A stretch of 64,000 bases of DNA from Streptomyces sp. ADI95-17 (GCF_003846175.1 NZ_ML123049.1:83574-147573), one strand, 5' to 3'; positions 44,515 through 53,817 are shown, numbered from the stretch's first letter. Notes: a model not told the origin generated them from the letters alone. Program-made: numbers and translations.

Positions 44515-45291
44515 TCAGCCGACGGCCGACCGGACGATCGTGAACGCCGCACCCTCCGGGTCCGCCACGGTCGCCACCCGGCCACCCGACCCCTCCCGGG
44601 GCGGCTGCAGGATGTACCCGCCCAGCTCCACCACCCGCCGGGCGGCCTCGTCGGTGTCGGAGACCTCGAAGTACGTCATCCAGTGCGGGCCCCGGTCGCG
44701 CGGCAGGGCATGGCCGACACCGTGCAGCGACGCCACCGGCCGGCCCTCCAGATGCAGGGTCTGGTAGTCGAAGTCGGCCGAGACGACCGCCTCCGCCTCG
44801 TAGCCGAAGACCGTCTGGTAGAACTTGCAGACCGTCGCGGTCTCCCGGGTCACCAGCTCGTTCCAGACCGGCGTGCCGGGGGCACCGGCGAGCGCGGTAC
44901 CGACATGCGCGGCGGCCTGCCAGACCCCGAAGACCGCACCGCCGGGGTCGGAGGCGATGGCGAGCCGGCCCGCCTCGCCCGCGTCGAGCGGCCCCACGGC
45001 GACCGTGCCCCCGCAGGACCGGATGGTCTCCGCCGTGAGATCCGCGTCGTCGGTGGCCAGATAGGTGGTCCAGGCGACCGGCAGATGCCGGTCCGGTGGC
45101 AGCTGTCCGATGCCCGCCACCACTTTTCCGTCGAGCAGCGCCCGGACGTACGGACCCAGCTGGTCCGGACCCGGCACGAATTCCCAGCCGAACAGATCGG
45201 CGTAGAAGTCCTGGGTCGTGCTCATGCCGTGCACGATCAGACTCACCCAGCAAGGTGTTCCGGGCGTACGCGGGGCGGCAGCCTGGGTCAT
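44515..45291 (-). CDS. VOC family protein with two glyoxalase-like domains
   Basis: A 258-residue protein made of two vicinal-oxygen-chelate modules, one starting WVSLIVHGMSTTQDFYADLFGWEF and the second WNELVTRETATVCKFYQTVFGYE. The layout matches CFP-30B/27-kDa-antigen-like actinobacterial proteins. Family members bind a divalent metal and include glyoxalases, dioxygenases and resistance proteins; the expected His/Glu ligands are only partly kept, so catalysis is uncertain. The ATG at 45291 has a GAGAG run upstream. It is divergent from the sulfurtransferase gene. Confidence 0.85.
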   Translation of the reverse strand: MTQAAAPRTPGTPCWVSLIVHGMSTTQDFYADLFGWEFVPGPDQLGPYVRALLDGKVVAGIGQLPPDRHLPVAWTTYLATDDADLTAETIRSCGGTVAVGPLDAGEAGRLAIASDPGGAVFGVWQAAAHVGTALAGAPGTPVWNELVTRETATVCKFYQTVFGYEAEAVVSADFDYQTLHLEGRPVASLHGVGHALPRDRGPHWMTYFEVSDTDEAARRVVELGGYILQPPREGSGGRVATVADPEGAAFTIVRSAVG

Positions 45292-45524
45292 CGTCACTCT
45301 CTCTTCGGACCATCGGGGTGGCCGTACGGGGGAAAACGGGGCCGGCTCGCCGTCGTGCGGTACGGGATGTGTACGCCCCGTGCAGATGTTGGCACCACCC
45401 GGCGCACGAAGTGCTCCGGCCGCGCCGCACTTTCCGGATCTCGACGGAGGGAGACCGGTTTGCTGCGGTGCACCCGTTTCGATGGTGTTACGGGTGGGGT
45501 GCCTCCTGCGCGAGGATGGCACCC

Positions 45525-46352
45525 ATGAAGCCCATCATCACCGCATCGGAATACGTGAGCGAGTCGGCGGGGCCACGTCCGCCGGTGCTCCTGGACGTAC
45601 GTTGGCAGCTGGGCGGCCCGAACGGGCGGCCCGAGTACGAGGCCGGGCACATTCCCGGTGCGGTCTTCGTCGACCTGGACGCGGAACTCGCCGGACCCGC
45701 GGGCCGCGGCGGCCGCCATCCACTGCCCGATCCGGACGAATTCGGGGCGGTGATGCGCCGGGCCGGTGTCTCCCGGGACACCCCGGTGGTCGTGTACGAC
45801 GGCGGCCAGGGCTGGGCCGCGGCCCGCGCCTGGTGGCTGCTGCGCTGGACGGGACACCCGGACGTCAGGGTCCTGGACGGCGGTCTCGCCGCCTGGACGG
45901 GCGACCTCGACACCGGGATCCCGGCTCCGGCCGAGGGCGACTTCCGGCCCGTACCCGGCGCGCTGCCGTTGCTGGACGCGGACGGAGCGGCGGCGCTGGC
46001 CCGCTCGGGGCTGCTGCTCGACGCGCGGGCCGCCGAGCGCTACCGGGGCGACGTGGAGCCGATCGACCGGGTGGGCGGCCACATCCCGGGCGCCGTCTCG
46101 GCCCCGACCTCCGAGAACACGGGGGACGACGGGCGGTTCCTGGCCCCACAGGCGCTGGCGGTCCGCTTCAAGGAGCTCGGCGCAGACCGGGCGGACGCGG
46201 TCGGCGTCTACTGCGGCTCCGGCGTCTCCGGCGCCCACGAGGTCCTGGCCCTGGCCGTCGCCGGGATCCCCGCGGCGCTGTACGCGGGCTCCTGGTCCGA
46301 GTGGTCCGGCGACGAGTCCCGCCCGGTGGCAACGGGGCCCGAGCCCCAGTAA
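45525..46352 (+). CDS. Sulfurtransferase with tandem rhodanese domains
   Basis: A 275-residue protein with two rhodanese domains. The first (LLDVRW, GHIPGAVFVDLD) lacks an active cysteine; the second carries the catalytic Cys in VYCGSGVSGAHE. The CGSGV loop is typical of thiosulfate or 3-mercaptopyruvate sulfurtransferases (SseA/CysA-like). It moves sulfane sulfur to thiols or cyanide. The ATG at 45525 has GAGG upstream; an in-frame ATG at 45516 is possible. A 16-bp perfect bidirectional hairpin separates it from the convergent sepH. Confidence 0.92.
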   Translation: MKPIITASEYVSESAGPRPPVLLDVRWQLGGPNGRPEYEAGHIPGAVFVDLDAELAGPAGRGGRHPLPDPDEFGAVMRRAGVSRDTPVVVYDGGQGWAAARAWWLLRWTGHPDVRVLDGGLAAWTGDLDTGIPAPAEGDFRPVPGALPLLDADGAAALARSGLLLDARAAERYRGDVEPIDRVGGHIPGAVSAPTSENTGDDGRFLAPQALAVRFKELGADRADAVGVYCGSGVSGAHEVLALAVAGIPAALYAGSWSEWSGDESRPVATGPEPQ

Positions 46353-46421
46353 CGGAGGGCGCGCCGAGCGGGACCGCCGCGCCCGGCCCCGTAATCGCGA
46401 GGCGCGGCGGACGAAGACGGC

Positions 46422-46457
46422 ACGAGGGCCCGTACGCAGTGGCGTACGGGCCCTCGT
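46422..46457. terminator. Bidirectional terminator between sulfurtransferase and sepH
   Basis: ACGAGGGCCCGTACGC (46422-46437) and GCGTACGGGCCCTCGT (46442-46457) are perfectly complementary 16-nt arms with an AGTG loop, between convergent stop codons. Confidence 0.92.
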
Positions 46458-46476
46458 CATGCTGCGGCTACCCCGC

Positions 46477-47544
46477 TCAGTCCTGCTTCTTGCGGCGGGT
46501 ACCGAAGACGATCTCGTCCCAGGTCGGTACGGCGGCCCGGCGGCCGGGCCGGACGCCGTCCGCCTCGGCCTGGCGGTCCGTCGTACCGGTCAGCCGGTCG
46601 CGGTGACCGGCCACCGCTCGCGGCATCAGCACATCCGCGTAGGCGGAACCGGCACCCGCGGAGGCCGCCGCGGCCGGCGGTTCATCGGCCTCCGGCTCCT
46701 GCGCGGCGGGCTCGATCGCGGGCGGCTCGGGCGGCGCCGGCCGTTCCGGCACCACCATGTCGCCGCGGAAGCTCGGCACCGCCTCCAGCAGGCTGGTCAG
46801 CGAATCGCGCTCACCGGCCGAGACGGACGCGATGTGCTCCTCCGGCTCGGGCGGGGGCGGCGGGGCCGTCGGCCGCTCCATCTGACGGTCCAGGGCGCGG
46901 TCCAGCGGCCGGTCGCGCGGCAGCCGGGCGATCCGGGGCACGAACGGGAAGCTCGGCTCGGGCGCGGCGACGTCGTCGGTCTCGCCGATCAGCGAGCGCG
47001 CCTCGTCGTCCACCGCCTGGACCAGCCGGCGCGGCGGGTCGTACGTCCAGCTCGCCGAGTGCGGCTCGCCCGCGACCCGGTAGACCAGGAGGACTTCCCA
47101 GGTGCCGTCGTCGCGGCGCCAGGAATCCCACTGGACGGTCTCTTTGTCGGCGCCGCGCAGCAGCAGCCGCTCCTGTACCGCCTCGCCGAGCTGGGGGCCG
47201 GTGTTCTCGCCGGGACGGCGCACGGGAGTCTTCCGGGCCCGTTCGGCCATGAAGGCGCGCTCCGCGAGCACGGGGCCCTCGAAGCGGCGGACACGGTCGA
47301 CGGGGATCCCGGCGAACTGGGCGACCTCCTCCGCGGAGGCACCGGCTCGTATCCGGGCCTGGATGTCGCGGGGGCGGAGGTGGCTCTCCACCTCGATCTC
47401 GATCTGGCCGAGTCGCGCGCGGTCGTTGCGCACGGCGGCGCGCAGCCGCTCGTCGATGGGAAGCGTGTACTCCGTGCTGTCCGCAGCCTTGAGCACCAGT
47501 CGTGTGCCGTCGTTGGAGACGGCCACGACACGCAGTTCGGGCAT
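46477..47544 (-). CDS. sepH: Cell division protein SepH
   Basis: SepH (DUF3071) binds FtsZ and promotes its assembly during septation in actinobacteria. The 355-residue protein has the conserved N-terminal domain (ELRVVAVSNDGTRLVLKAADS) with a helix-turn-helix-like segment (GASAEEVAQFAGIPVDRVRRFEG, about 60-85) needed for FtsZ interaction in the characterised homologues. The C-terminal 170 residues are Pro/Glu/Ala-rich and disordered, ending in a short basic segment (RRKKQD). The ATG at 47544 has GGGAGG upstream. It is encoded divergently from an unrecognised membrane protein. Confidence 0.95.
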   Translation of the reverse strand: MPELRVVAVSNDGTRLVLKAADSTEYTLPIDERLRAAVRNDRARLGQIEIEVESHLRPRDIQARIRAGASAEEVAQFAGIPVDRVRRFEGPVLAERAFMAERARKTPVRRPGENTGPQLGEAVQERLLLRGADKETVQWDSWRRDDGTWEVLLVYRVAGEPHSASWTYDPPRRLVQAVDDEARSLIGETDDVAAPEPSFPFVPRIARLPRDRPLDRALDRQMERPTAPPPPPEPEEHIASVSAGERDSLTSLLEAVPSFRGDMVVPERPAPPEPPAIEPAAQEPEADEPPAAAASAGAGSAYADVLMPRAVAGHRDRLTGTTDRQAEADGVRPGRRAAVPTWDEIVFGTRRKKQD

Positions 47545-48041
47545 GGGGACCTCCCGGGTGGTGCCTGCCGACGTCACGTGCGTCGCTGCTTCCGCTAGTC
47601 GAGTGTGGCCTGCCCGGGTGCAGCCTGCCACAACATTGCCGTGTTGCCCGGCGTGTCGGGCGTGAGCCCTTGATCGCCGGTATGACACGGTGACCTATTC
47701 TGCAACAGAAAGTGACCTCTCGTCACCTCATGTAGCCAGTCTCCGTGCGATGCCGTGGCGCCGCCGGATCGAGTGCCTCCTTCGGCCCCCTCCCGAAGAT
47801 CCCGGACACCCGTACGGGAGTCCGGCCCCAGGGCTCGCCACAGTACTCCATTCGGGCCACGAGGGTGGACCGCCGCGCCGCCGAAGTTCTCGTGAGGTGC
47901 GGGAGTTGGGTCACCGGGCCGGGGGTGGTGCGCCCCGCGCTCGTGTCCTGCTTCACAGAATCCCCGGAACCGGAACTATTCACTTCGCTCAAATGTCCCT
48001 TCCTGTTGCATGGTGGGAGAGATGTCAATCAAGGGCTGGAA
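47545..48041. other. Divergent intergenic region between sepH and a membrane-protein gene
   Basis: This 497-nt region contains a GTGAC-CTCTC-GTCAC inverted repeat (47712-47726) and two GTGACCT copies about 20 nt apart. I found no convincing -35/-10 pair. A 22-codon open frame with a good ribosome binding site begins at 48022 and overlaps the next gene. Frames that extend the membrane protein upstream to 47745 lack a ribosome binding site. Confidence 0.4.
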
Positions 48042-49094
48042 ATGGTGCAGAAGCCGGAAAGTGACACTGAACCCAAAGAAAGGCGTATAGATCTGAGCCT
48101 GCCGCAGGTCGCGGGCAGCGCCGTGGCAGCGGTCGCGGCAGCCGTGGCGGCCTCCCAGCTGGGTGTGTACGGAACGATCCTCGGCGCCGGAGTGATGAGC
48201 GTCGTCGCCACCTGCGGCGGTTCGGTCTTCCAGCACTTCTTCCGGCGCACGGGGGAGCAGATCCGCGAGGTCACGGTCCAGGTGAAGCACCCGGGCCGCG
48301 AGGTGACGGTGCATACGCGTGAGACGAGCGGCGCGCGTACGGCCAGGGGGACGCGGCTGCCGCCGGCCAGTACCCCGTCCGGTACTTCCCGCGGAACCAC
48401 GGACACCGCGGACGCCACCACCGTGCTGCCCGCCATGGACGCCACGACCGTGCTGCGCGGGGCGGACGCCAAGGTCCCGCCGCAGGCCCCGGCCGACGAC
48501 GATCCGGACCGTACGCGCATGCTGCGGCCCCTCGACGCGACCCAGCTGCTCACCACCGCGCGCCCGGACCCGGACGAGGAGTTCTCCGAAGCCACCACGC
48601 ACGGCACCCGGATCCGCGGCTGGAAGCGCTCCGCGCTCGGCGCGGCGGTGGTCTTCGTCCTCACCATGGCCGGAATCACCACGTACGAGCTGATCTCCGG
48701 CAACGACCTGAGCGGGGGCAGCGGCACGACCGTCGGCTCCGTGGTGCGTGGCGGGGAGCGGGGCTCCGGGTCGAACGATCCGGCGCCGTCCACCACCACC
48801 GGCCCCGACCAGGAGCGGACGCCGGGTCAGGAGAACGGCACGACGCCCGGCACGGACTCGCAGGGCGGCGCGAGCCGGAGCCCGGACGCCGGCGAGGGCG
48901 GCGGCGCCACCTCGGCCGACCCGACGCCCGGCCCCACGCGGTCCGGCGGCACCGGTGACCGTACGAGCCCGTCCCCGGCGGCCACTCCCTCCCCGTCGGC
49001 ACCCGCCGGCGGCGCCACCTCCGGCACGGACCCCGCGGGCGAGGCCCCGGCGCAGGGCGACGGCGCCCCCGCCGGCACCGACACCGGACAGTGA
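48042..49094 (+). CDS. Membrane protein with disordered Ser/Thr/Gly/Pro-rich outer tail, function unknown
   Basis: I do not recognise a family. The 350-residue product starts with a hydrophobic Ala/Val region (about 20-65: two possible helices) ending in FQHFFRRTGEQIREVTV. About 120 polar residues follow, with repeated TTVL/DAT motifs (ADATTVLPAMDATTVL, then LDATQLL), which look like phosphorylatable Thr sites. A clear transmembrane helix (SALGAAVVFVLTMAGITTYEL) comes next, then 135 residues of Gly/Thr/Ser/Pro low complexity, presumably outside the membrane. The ATG at 48042 has AAGGGC upstream; the start is moderately certain. Confidence 0.65.
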   Translation: MVQKPESDTEPKERRIDLSLPQVAGSAVAAVAAAVAASQLGVYGTILGAGVMSVVATCGGSVFQHFFRRTGEQIREVTVQVKHPGREVTVHTRETSGARTARGTRLPPASTPSGTSRGTTDTADATTVLPAMDATTVLRGADAKVPPQAPADDDPDRTRMLRPLDATQLLTTARPDPDEEFSEATTHGTRIRGWKRSALGAAVVFVLTMAGITTYELISGNDLSGGSGTTVGSVVRGGERGSGSNDPAPSTTTGPDQERTPGQENGTTPGTDSQGGASRSPDAGEGGGATSADPTPGPTRSGGTGDRTSPSPAATPSPSAPAGGATSGTDPAGEAPAQGDGAPAGTDTGQ

Positions 49095-49161
49095 CGAACG
49101 GCCCCGCGAGTCCCGGACATGTGCGACCGGGACTCGCGGGGCCGTCGTGTGCCCGGCGGAC

Positions 49162-50478
49162 CTACTCGCCCAGGACCCGGCGCAGGTAGTCGTTGCCGAA
49201 GAGCCGGTCCGGGTCGAGCCGGTCGCGTACGGCGGTGAACTCGCCGAACCGCGGGTACACCCCGGCGAGGTACTCGGCGTCACGGGTGTTGACCTTGCCC
49301 CAGTGCGGGCGGCCGCCATGGGCGGTCATGATCCGCTCGACCGCCGTGAAGTACGCCTGGTAGGGCGTGCCCCGGTAGAGATGGACGGCGATGTACGCGC
49401 TCTCGCGGCCCGAGGCCGTGGAGAGCGCGATGTCGTCCGCGGGGGCGGTACGGACCTCCACCGGGAAGCTGATCCGCAGCGGCGAACGCTCGACCATCGC
49501 CTTCACCTCGCGCAGCGCCTCCACGGCGGCCTCGCGCGGCAGCGCGTACTCCATCTCCACGAAGCGGACCCGGCGCGGGCTGGTGAAGACCTTGTACGGG
49601 ATGTCGGTGTACGTGCGGGCCGACAGGGCGCGGCTGGAGAGCTTGGCGATCGAGGGAATGGTGGCGGGCACCGCCCGGCCGAGCGAACAGGCCACCTGGA
49701 AGATCCCGTTGGAGAGGAGCTCGTCCTCGACCCAGCCGCTGACCTTTCCGGGCGGGGCGGCGGGGCCCACGCTGCGGTTGTTGCGCTTGGTGTTGCAGTT
49801 CCCGGTGTGCGGGAACCAGTAGAACTCGAAGTGCTCGTTCTCCGCGACCAGCTCGTCGAAGTCGCCCAGGACCCGGTCGAAGGCCATCGGCTCCTCACGG
49901 GCCGTCAGCAGGAAGACCGGCTCCACGGCGAAGGTGATCGCCGTGATGACACCCAGTGCGCCGAGCCCGATCCGGGCGACGGCGAAGATGTCGGCGTTCT
50001 CCTTCTCCGAACAGGTCAGCACCGTGCCGTCGGCGGTAACCAGTTCGAGGGCGCGGATCTGCGCGGATATGGACGCCGAGTCACGGCCGGTGCCGTGGGT
50101 GCCGGTCGAGGTGGCGCCCGCGACCGTCTGCTCCATGATGTCGCCCATATTGGTGAGCGAGAGGCCCTCGCGGGCCAGGGCGGTGTTCAGCCGCTTCAGC
50201 GGGGTGCCGGCCTCGACGGTCACCGTCATCGCCTCGCGGTCGATGTTCCGGATGCCGGTGAGCAGGTCCGGGCGGATCAGCACGCCGTCGGTGGCCGCCG
50301 TCGCGGTGAAGGAGTGCCCGGTGCCGACCGGCTTCACCCGCAGACCGTCCTCGGACGCCCGGCGCAGCACCTCGGCGAGCTCCGGTACGGAGGCCGGGGA
50401 CACGGCCCGTACCGGACGGGCGCTGACATTCCCCGCCCAGTTACGCCACGCGTTCGTCGTCGTCCGTGCGTCGGTCAT
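49162..50478 (-). CDS. FAD-dependent lactone oxidase (D-arabinono-1,4-lactone oxidase family)
   Basis: A 438-residue VAO-type flavoprotein. The N-terminal FAD-binding domain has VKPVGTGHSFTATAATDG, where the GHS His is a usual covalent FAD site, and GATSTGTHGTGRDSASIS; the C-terminal ALO domain ends with HWGKVNT and FGNDYLRRVLGE. Family members oxidise aldonolactones or sugar alcohols with oxygen. The ATG at 50478 has GGAAG upstream and lies inside the 3' end of the MFS transporter gene, overlapping it by 38 nt, so both are probably one operon. The substrate is not predictable. Confidence 0.9.
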   Translation of the reverse strand: MTDARTTTNAWRNWAGNVSARPVRAVSPASVPELAEVLRRASEDGLRVKPVGTGHSFTATAATDGVLIRPDLLTGIRNIDREAMTVTVEAGTPLKRLNTALAREGLSLTNMGDIMEQTVAGATSTGTHGTGRDSASISAQIRALELVTADGTVLTCSEKENADIFAVARIGLGALGVITAITFAVEPVFLLTAREEPMAFDRVLGDFDELVAENEHFEFYWFPHTGNCNTKRNNRSVGPAAPPGKVSGWVEDELLSNGIFQVACSLGRAVPATIPSIAKLSSRALSARTYTDIPYKVFTSPRRVRFVEMEYALPREAAVEALREVKAMVERSPLRISFPVEVRTAPADDIALSTASGRESAYIAVHLYRGTPYQAYFTAVERIMTAHGGRPHWGKVNTRDAEYLAGVYPRFGEFTAVRDRLDPDRLFGNDYLRRVLGE

Positions 50479-51712
50479 CTTCCGCGCGCCCTTCCGTAGG
50501 AACCGGCCCGCTGAGCCGGCGATACCCCAGGAACGCCACCGCGGCCGCGAGCGCTCCCGCCGCGACGGGCACCGCGTACCCCGCCTCCGCTCCCGACGCG
50601 TCGACCACCCAGCCGGCGGCCGAGGAGCCGAGCGCCACTCCGACGGCGAGCCCGGTGCTGGTCCAGGTCATGCCTTCGGTCAGTTCGGTGCGCGGTACGT
50701 GCTGTTCGACGAGGGCCATGGTGGTGACCATCGTCGGTGCGATGGCGAGGCCCGCGACAAAGAGCGCCACGGCCAGGAACGGCAGGCTCCCGGCCAGTTG
50801 GAGGGGGATCATACTCACGGCCATCGCGCACACGCCCACCAGCCACCTGGTGGACGCCTTCCGCTTCAGATGGAGCAGGCCGAAGACCGCTCCGGCCAGG
50901 CAGGATCCCAGCGCGTACACGGCCAGCACGAGGCTCGCCGCGGCCTTGTGGCCCCGCTCCTCGGCGAAGGCCACCGTCACCACGTCGATCGACCCGAAGA
51001 TCGCACCGGTGGCCACGAACGTCACCACGAGCACCTGGAGTCCCCGGGAGCGCAGCGCGGAGCCGCCGGTGTGCTCCCGGCGCGGATGCGGAACGGGCTC
51101 GGTGGACCGCTGCGCGGTCAGCCAGACCACACCGACCAGCAGGAACCCGGCCGCCAGGAGCGGCCCGGCCTCCGGGAACCAGGCGGTGGACAGACCGATC
51201 GAGATGATCGGCCCGAAGATGAAGCACACCTCGTCGACGATCGACTCCCACGCGTACGCGGTGTGCAGCTGCCGCGGCGAACCGCGGTAGATCTCCGCCC
51301 AGCGGGCCCGGATCATCGAGCCCACGCTGGGCACGCAGCCGGCGCCCGCCGCGAAGACGAAGAGCGTCCAGTCGGCCAGCCGCTGCTGCGCGCAGATCAG
51401 CAGCCCGGCCACCGCCGTCAGCGCGACCAGGGTCGCGGGACGCAGGACCCGGCGCTGTCCGTGCCGGTCGACGAGCCGGGAGATCAGCGGCCCGATCACC
51501 GCCGCCGACATCGCCAGCGTCGCGGAGAGCGCGCCGGCCAGCCCGTAACGGCCGGTGAGCTGGGAAATCATGGTCACCACGCCGATGCCCATCATGGACA
51601 GCGGCATCCGGCCGAGGAATCCGGCCGCCGAGAACCCCTTGGTGCCGGGGACGGCGAATATCGCGCGGTAGGGACTGGGCAAGGAGGGCTCCGGAACAGC
51701 GTGATCGCACAC
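50441..51712 (-). CDS. MFS transporter
   Basis: A 423-residue major facilitator with about 12 membrane helices. The cytoplasmic loop after helix 2 reads RLVDRHGQRRVL, a variant of the MFS motif A. The central loop and the C terminus are polar. The GTG at 51712 is the first start that keeps the whole N-terminal region (PSLPSPYRAIFAVPGTKGF); its ribosome binding site is weak and the true start may be a few codons later. It overlaps the lactone oxidase start by 38 nt, suggesting that transport and oxidation of one compound are linked. It is divergent from hemH. Confidence 0.82.
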   Translation of the reverse strand: MCDHAVPEPSLPSPYRAIFAVPGTKGFSAAGFLGRMPLSMMGIGVVTMISQLTGRYGLAGALSATLAMSAAVIGPLISRLVDRHGQRRVLRPATLVALTAVAGLLICAQQRLADWTLFVFAAGAGCVPSVGSMIRARWAEIYRGSPRQLHTAYAWESIVDEVCFIFGPIISIGLSTAWFPEAGPLLAAGFLLVGVVWLTAQRSTEPVPHPRREHTGGSALRSRGLQVLVVTFVATGAIFGSIDVVTVAFAEERGHKAAASLVLAVYALGSCLAGAVFGLLHLKRKASTRWLVGVCAMAVSMIPLQLAGSLPFLAVALFVAGLAIAPTMVTTMALVEQHVPRTELTEGMTWTSTGLAVGVALGSSAAGWVVDASGAEAGYAVPVAAGALAAAVAFLGYRRLSGPVPTEGRAEDDRRTDDDERVA

Positions 51713-51822
51713 GCCTGTAATACATGAACGTAACCGATACAGCTTACGGTCGCGGAGATCGGCCGGGCAGCCGGGTGGGCCCGGGAGCCGATGTCGGTGG
51801 GAGGACCGTCCGAGGCGGGTGG

Positions 51823-51828
51823 CAGGAT
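51823..51828 (+). promoter_or_regulatory. -10-like box before hemH
   Basis: CAGGAT ends 7 nt before the ATG at 51836, the same geometry seen before several other genes in this window. It may be a -10 of a leaderless transcript or simply the ribosome binding site. Confidence 0.35.
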
Positions 51829-51835
51829 CGTTGTC

Positions 51836-52963
51836 ATGTCCGATCTGCGCGATCCCGCTCCCTACGACGCTCTGCTGCTGCTCTCCTTCGGCGGCCCCGA
51901 AGGCCCGGACGACGTGGTCCCGTTCCTGGCGAACGTGACCCGCGGCCGGGGCATCCCCGAGGAGCGGCTGAAGGAGGTCGGCAAGCACTACTTCCTGTTC
52001 GGCGGCGTCAGCCCGATCAACGCCCAGAACAGGGCCCTGCTGGACGCCCTGCGCAAGGACTTCGCCGAGCACGGGCTGGACCTGCCGGTGTACTGGGGCA
52101 ACCGCAACTGGGCGCCGTACCTCACCGACACCCTGCGCGAGATGACCGAGGCCGGGCACCGCCGCATCGCCGTCCTCGCCACCAGCGCCTACGCCTCCTA
52201 CTCCGGCTGCCGGCAGTACCGCGAGAACCTCGCCGAGTCGCTGGCCGTCCTGGAGGCGGAGGGGCTGCCGGTGCCCCGGGTGGACAAGCTCCGGCACTAC
52301 TTCAACCACCCCGGATTCGTGACCCCCATGGTGGACGGCGTCCTCGCCTCCCTGGCCGACCTCCCCGAGGACGTACGGGCCGGGGCGCACCTCGCCTTCA
52401 CCACGCACTCCATCCCCACCTCCGCCGCCGACACCTCCGGCCCCGTGGACGCTCACGGCGACGGCGGCGCCTATGTCGCCGAGCACCTCGACGTCGCCCG
52501 GCTGATCGTCGACGCGGTGCGCGAGGAGACCGGCGTCGAGTACCCCTGGCGGCTCGTCTACCAGTCGCGCAGCGGCGCCCCGCACATCCCCTGGCTGGAG
52601 CCCGACATCTGCGACCATCTGGAGGCGCTGCACGCCGACGGTGTGCCCGCCGTGGTGATGGCCCCCATCGGCTTCGTCTCGGACCACATGGAGGTCCTGT
52701 ACGACCTCGACACGGAGGCCACCGCGAAGGCCGCCGAGCTGGGCCTGCCGGTACGCCGGTCGGCCACGGTGGGGGCCGACCCGCGGTTCGCCGCGGCCGT
52801 GCGCGAGCTGGTGCTGGAGCGCGCCGCCACCGAGCGGGGACAGGGCGGCCGGCGGTGCGCGCTGGGCGCGCTCGGGCCTGCCCACGACCTCTGCCCGGTC
52901 AGCTGCTGCCCGGCCCGGGCCCTCAAGCCCGCCGCGGCGGGCGCCGACAGCCCCTACGCGTAA
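51836..52963 (+). CDS. hemH: Coproporphyrin III ferrochelatase
   Basis: Inserts iron into coproporphyrin III in the actinobacterial haem pathway (also called cpfC). The 375-residue product starts with ALLLLSFGGPEGPDDVVPFL and has the active-site region FTTHSIP with the conserved His, then YQSRSGAP and the Glu-containing GFVSDHMEVLYDLD. Cys125 (SYSGCRQY) and the C-terminal cysteines at about 341, 353, 357 and 358 fit the [2Fe-2S] cluster found in actinobacterial enzymes. The ATG at 51836 leaves the family-like N terminus; ATG at 51791 is less likely. The inositol-monophosphatase-type gene follows after 35 nt. Confidence 0.95.
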   Translation: MSDLRDPAPYDALLLLSFGGPEGPDDVVPFLANVTRGRGIPEERLKEVGKHYFLFGGVSPINAQNRALLDALRKDFAEHGLDLPVYWGNRNWAPYLTDTLREMTEAGHRRIAVLATSAYASYSGCRQYRENLAESLAVLEAEGLPVPRVDKLRHYFNHPGFVTPMVDGVLASLADLPEDVRAGAHLAFTTHSIPTSAADTSGPVDAHGDGGAYVAEHLDVARLIVDAVREETGVEYPWRLVYQSRSGAPHIPWLEPDICDHLEALHADGVPAVVMAPIGFVSDHMEVLYDLDTEATAKAAELGLPVRRSATVGADPRFAAAVRELVLERAATERGQGGRRCALGALGPAHDLCPVSCCPARALKPAAAGADSPYA

Positions 52964-52998
52964 CAGCCCCTGCGACGCCCACGAACCCCTGGAGAGCC

Positions 52999-53817
52999 GT
53001 GACCGACCCGAACCTGTCCGAACTGCTCGCCCTCGCCCTGGAGGCCGCCTCACGCGCCGGCGCGCTGCTCCGTGACGGCCGCCCGGCCGATCTGGGGGTG
53101 GCCGCGACCAAGTCCAGCCCGATCGACGTCGTCACCGAGATGGACATCGCCGCCGAGAAGCTGATCACCGGCTTCCTGAGCGAGCGCCGCCCGCAGGACG
53201 GTTTCCTCGGCGAGGAGGGGTCCAGCGCCGAGGGCAGCAGCGGAATCCGCTGGGTCGTCGACCCGCTCGACGGCACCGTGAACTACCTGTACGGGCTGCC
53301 CACCTGGGCCGTGTCCATCGCCGCCGAACAGGACGGCGTGCGGGTCGTGGGCGTCGTGGCGGCCCCGATGCGCCGCGAGACCTACCGGGCGGTGCTCGGC
53401 GGCGGCGCGTACGCGGAGGGCGGCGCGTACGGCGACGGCACCGCGCTGCGCTGCCGGCCCGCGCCGCCGCTCGACCAGGCGCTCGTCTCGACCGGTTTCA
53501 ACTACGTCAGTGACGTCCGTGCGCACCAGGCGGACGTGGCCCAGAAGCTGATCCCGCGGCTCCGCGACATCCGCCGCAGCGGCTCCGCCGCGGTGGACCT
53601 CTGCGATGTGGCCGCGGGCCGCCTCGACGGCTACTACGAGCGCGGGCTCCACCCCTGGGACCTGGCGGCCGGCGACCTCATCGCCCGCGAGGCCGGCGCG
53701 CACACCGGCGGGCGGCCCGGACTGCCGGCCGACGGTGATCTGACGGTCGCCGCGACGCCGGGCGTCTTCGAGCCGCTCCAGGCGCTCCTGGAGGAGTTCG
53801 GCGCCTGGCACGACTGA
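52999..53817 (+). CDS. Inositol monophosphatase family protein
   Basis: A 272-residue magnesium-dependent, lithium-sensitive-type phosphatase. Metal-binding motifs are GEEGS (Glu), WVVDPLDGTVNY and, near the C terminus, HPWDLAAGDLI. Related actinobacterial enzymes act on inositol-1-phosphate, histidinol phosphate or fructose-1,6-bisphosphate; the sequence does not separate these. The GTG at 52999 with GGAGAG upstream is chosen. It lies 35 nt after hemH in the same direction and ends before a strong bidirectional hairpin. Confidence 0.9.
   Translation: MTDPNLSELLALALEAASRAGALLRDGRPADLGVAATKSSPIDVVTEMDIAAEKLITGFLSERRPQDGFLGEEGSSAEGSSGIRWVVDPLDGTVNYLYGLPTWAVSIAAEQDGVRVVGVVAAPMRRETYRAVLGGGAYAEGGAYGDGTALRCRPAPPLDQALVSTGFNYVSDVRAHQADVAQKLIPRLRDIRRSGSAAVDLCDVAAGRLDGYYERGLHPWDLAAGDLIAREAGAHTGGRPGLPADGDLTVAATPGVFEPLQALLEEFGAWHD

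Noticed and set aside
47712..47726. GTGAC-CTCTC-GTCAC as a Crp site between sepH and the membrane protein gene
   Set aside because: Only 5-bp arms and spacing one base longer than the Streptomyces Crp consensus; too weak to call.
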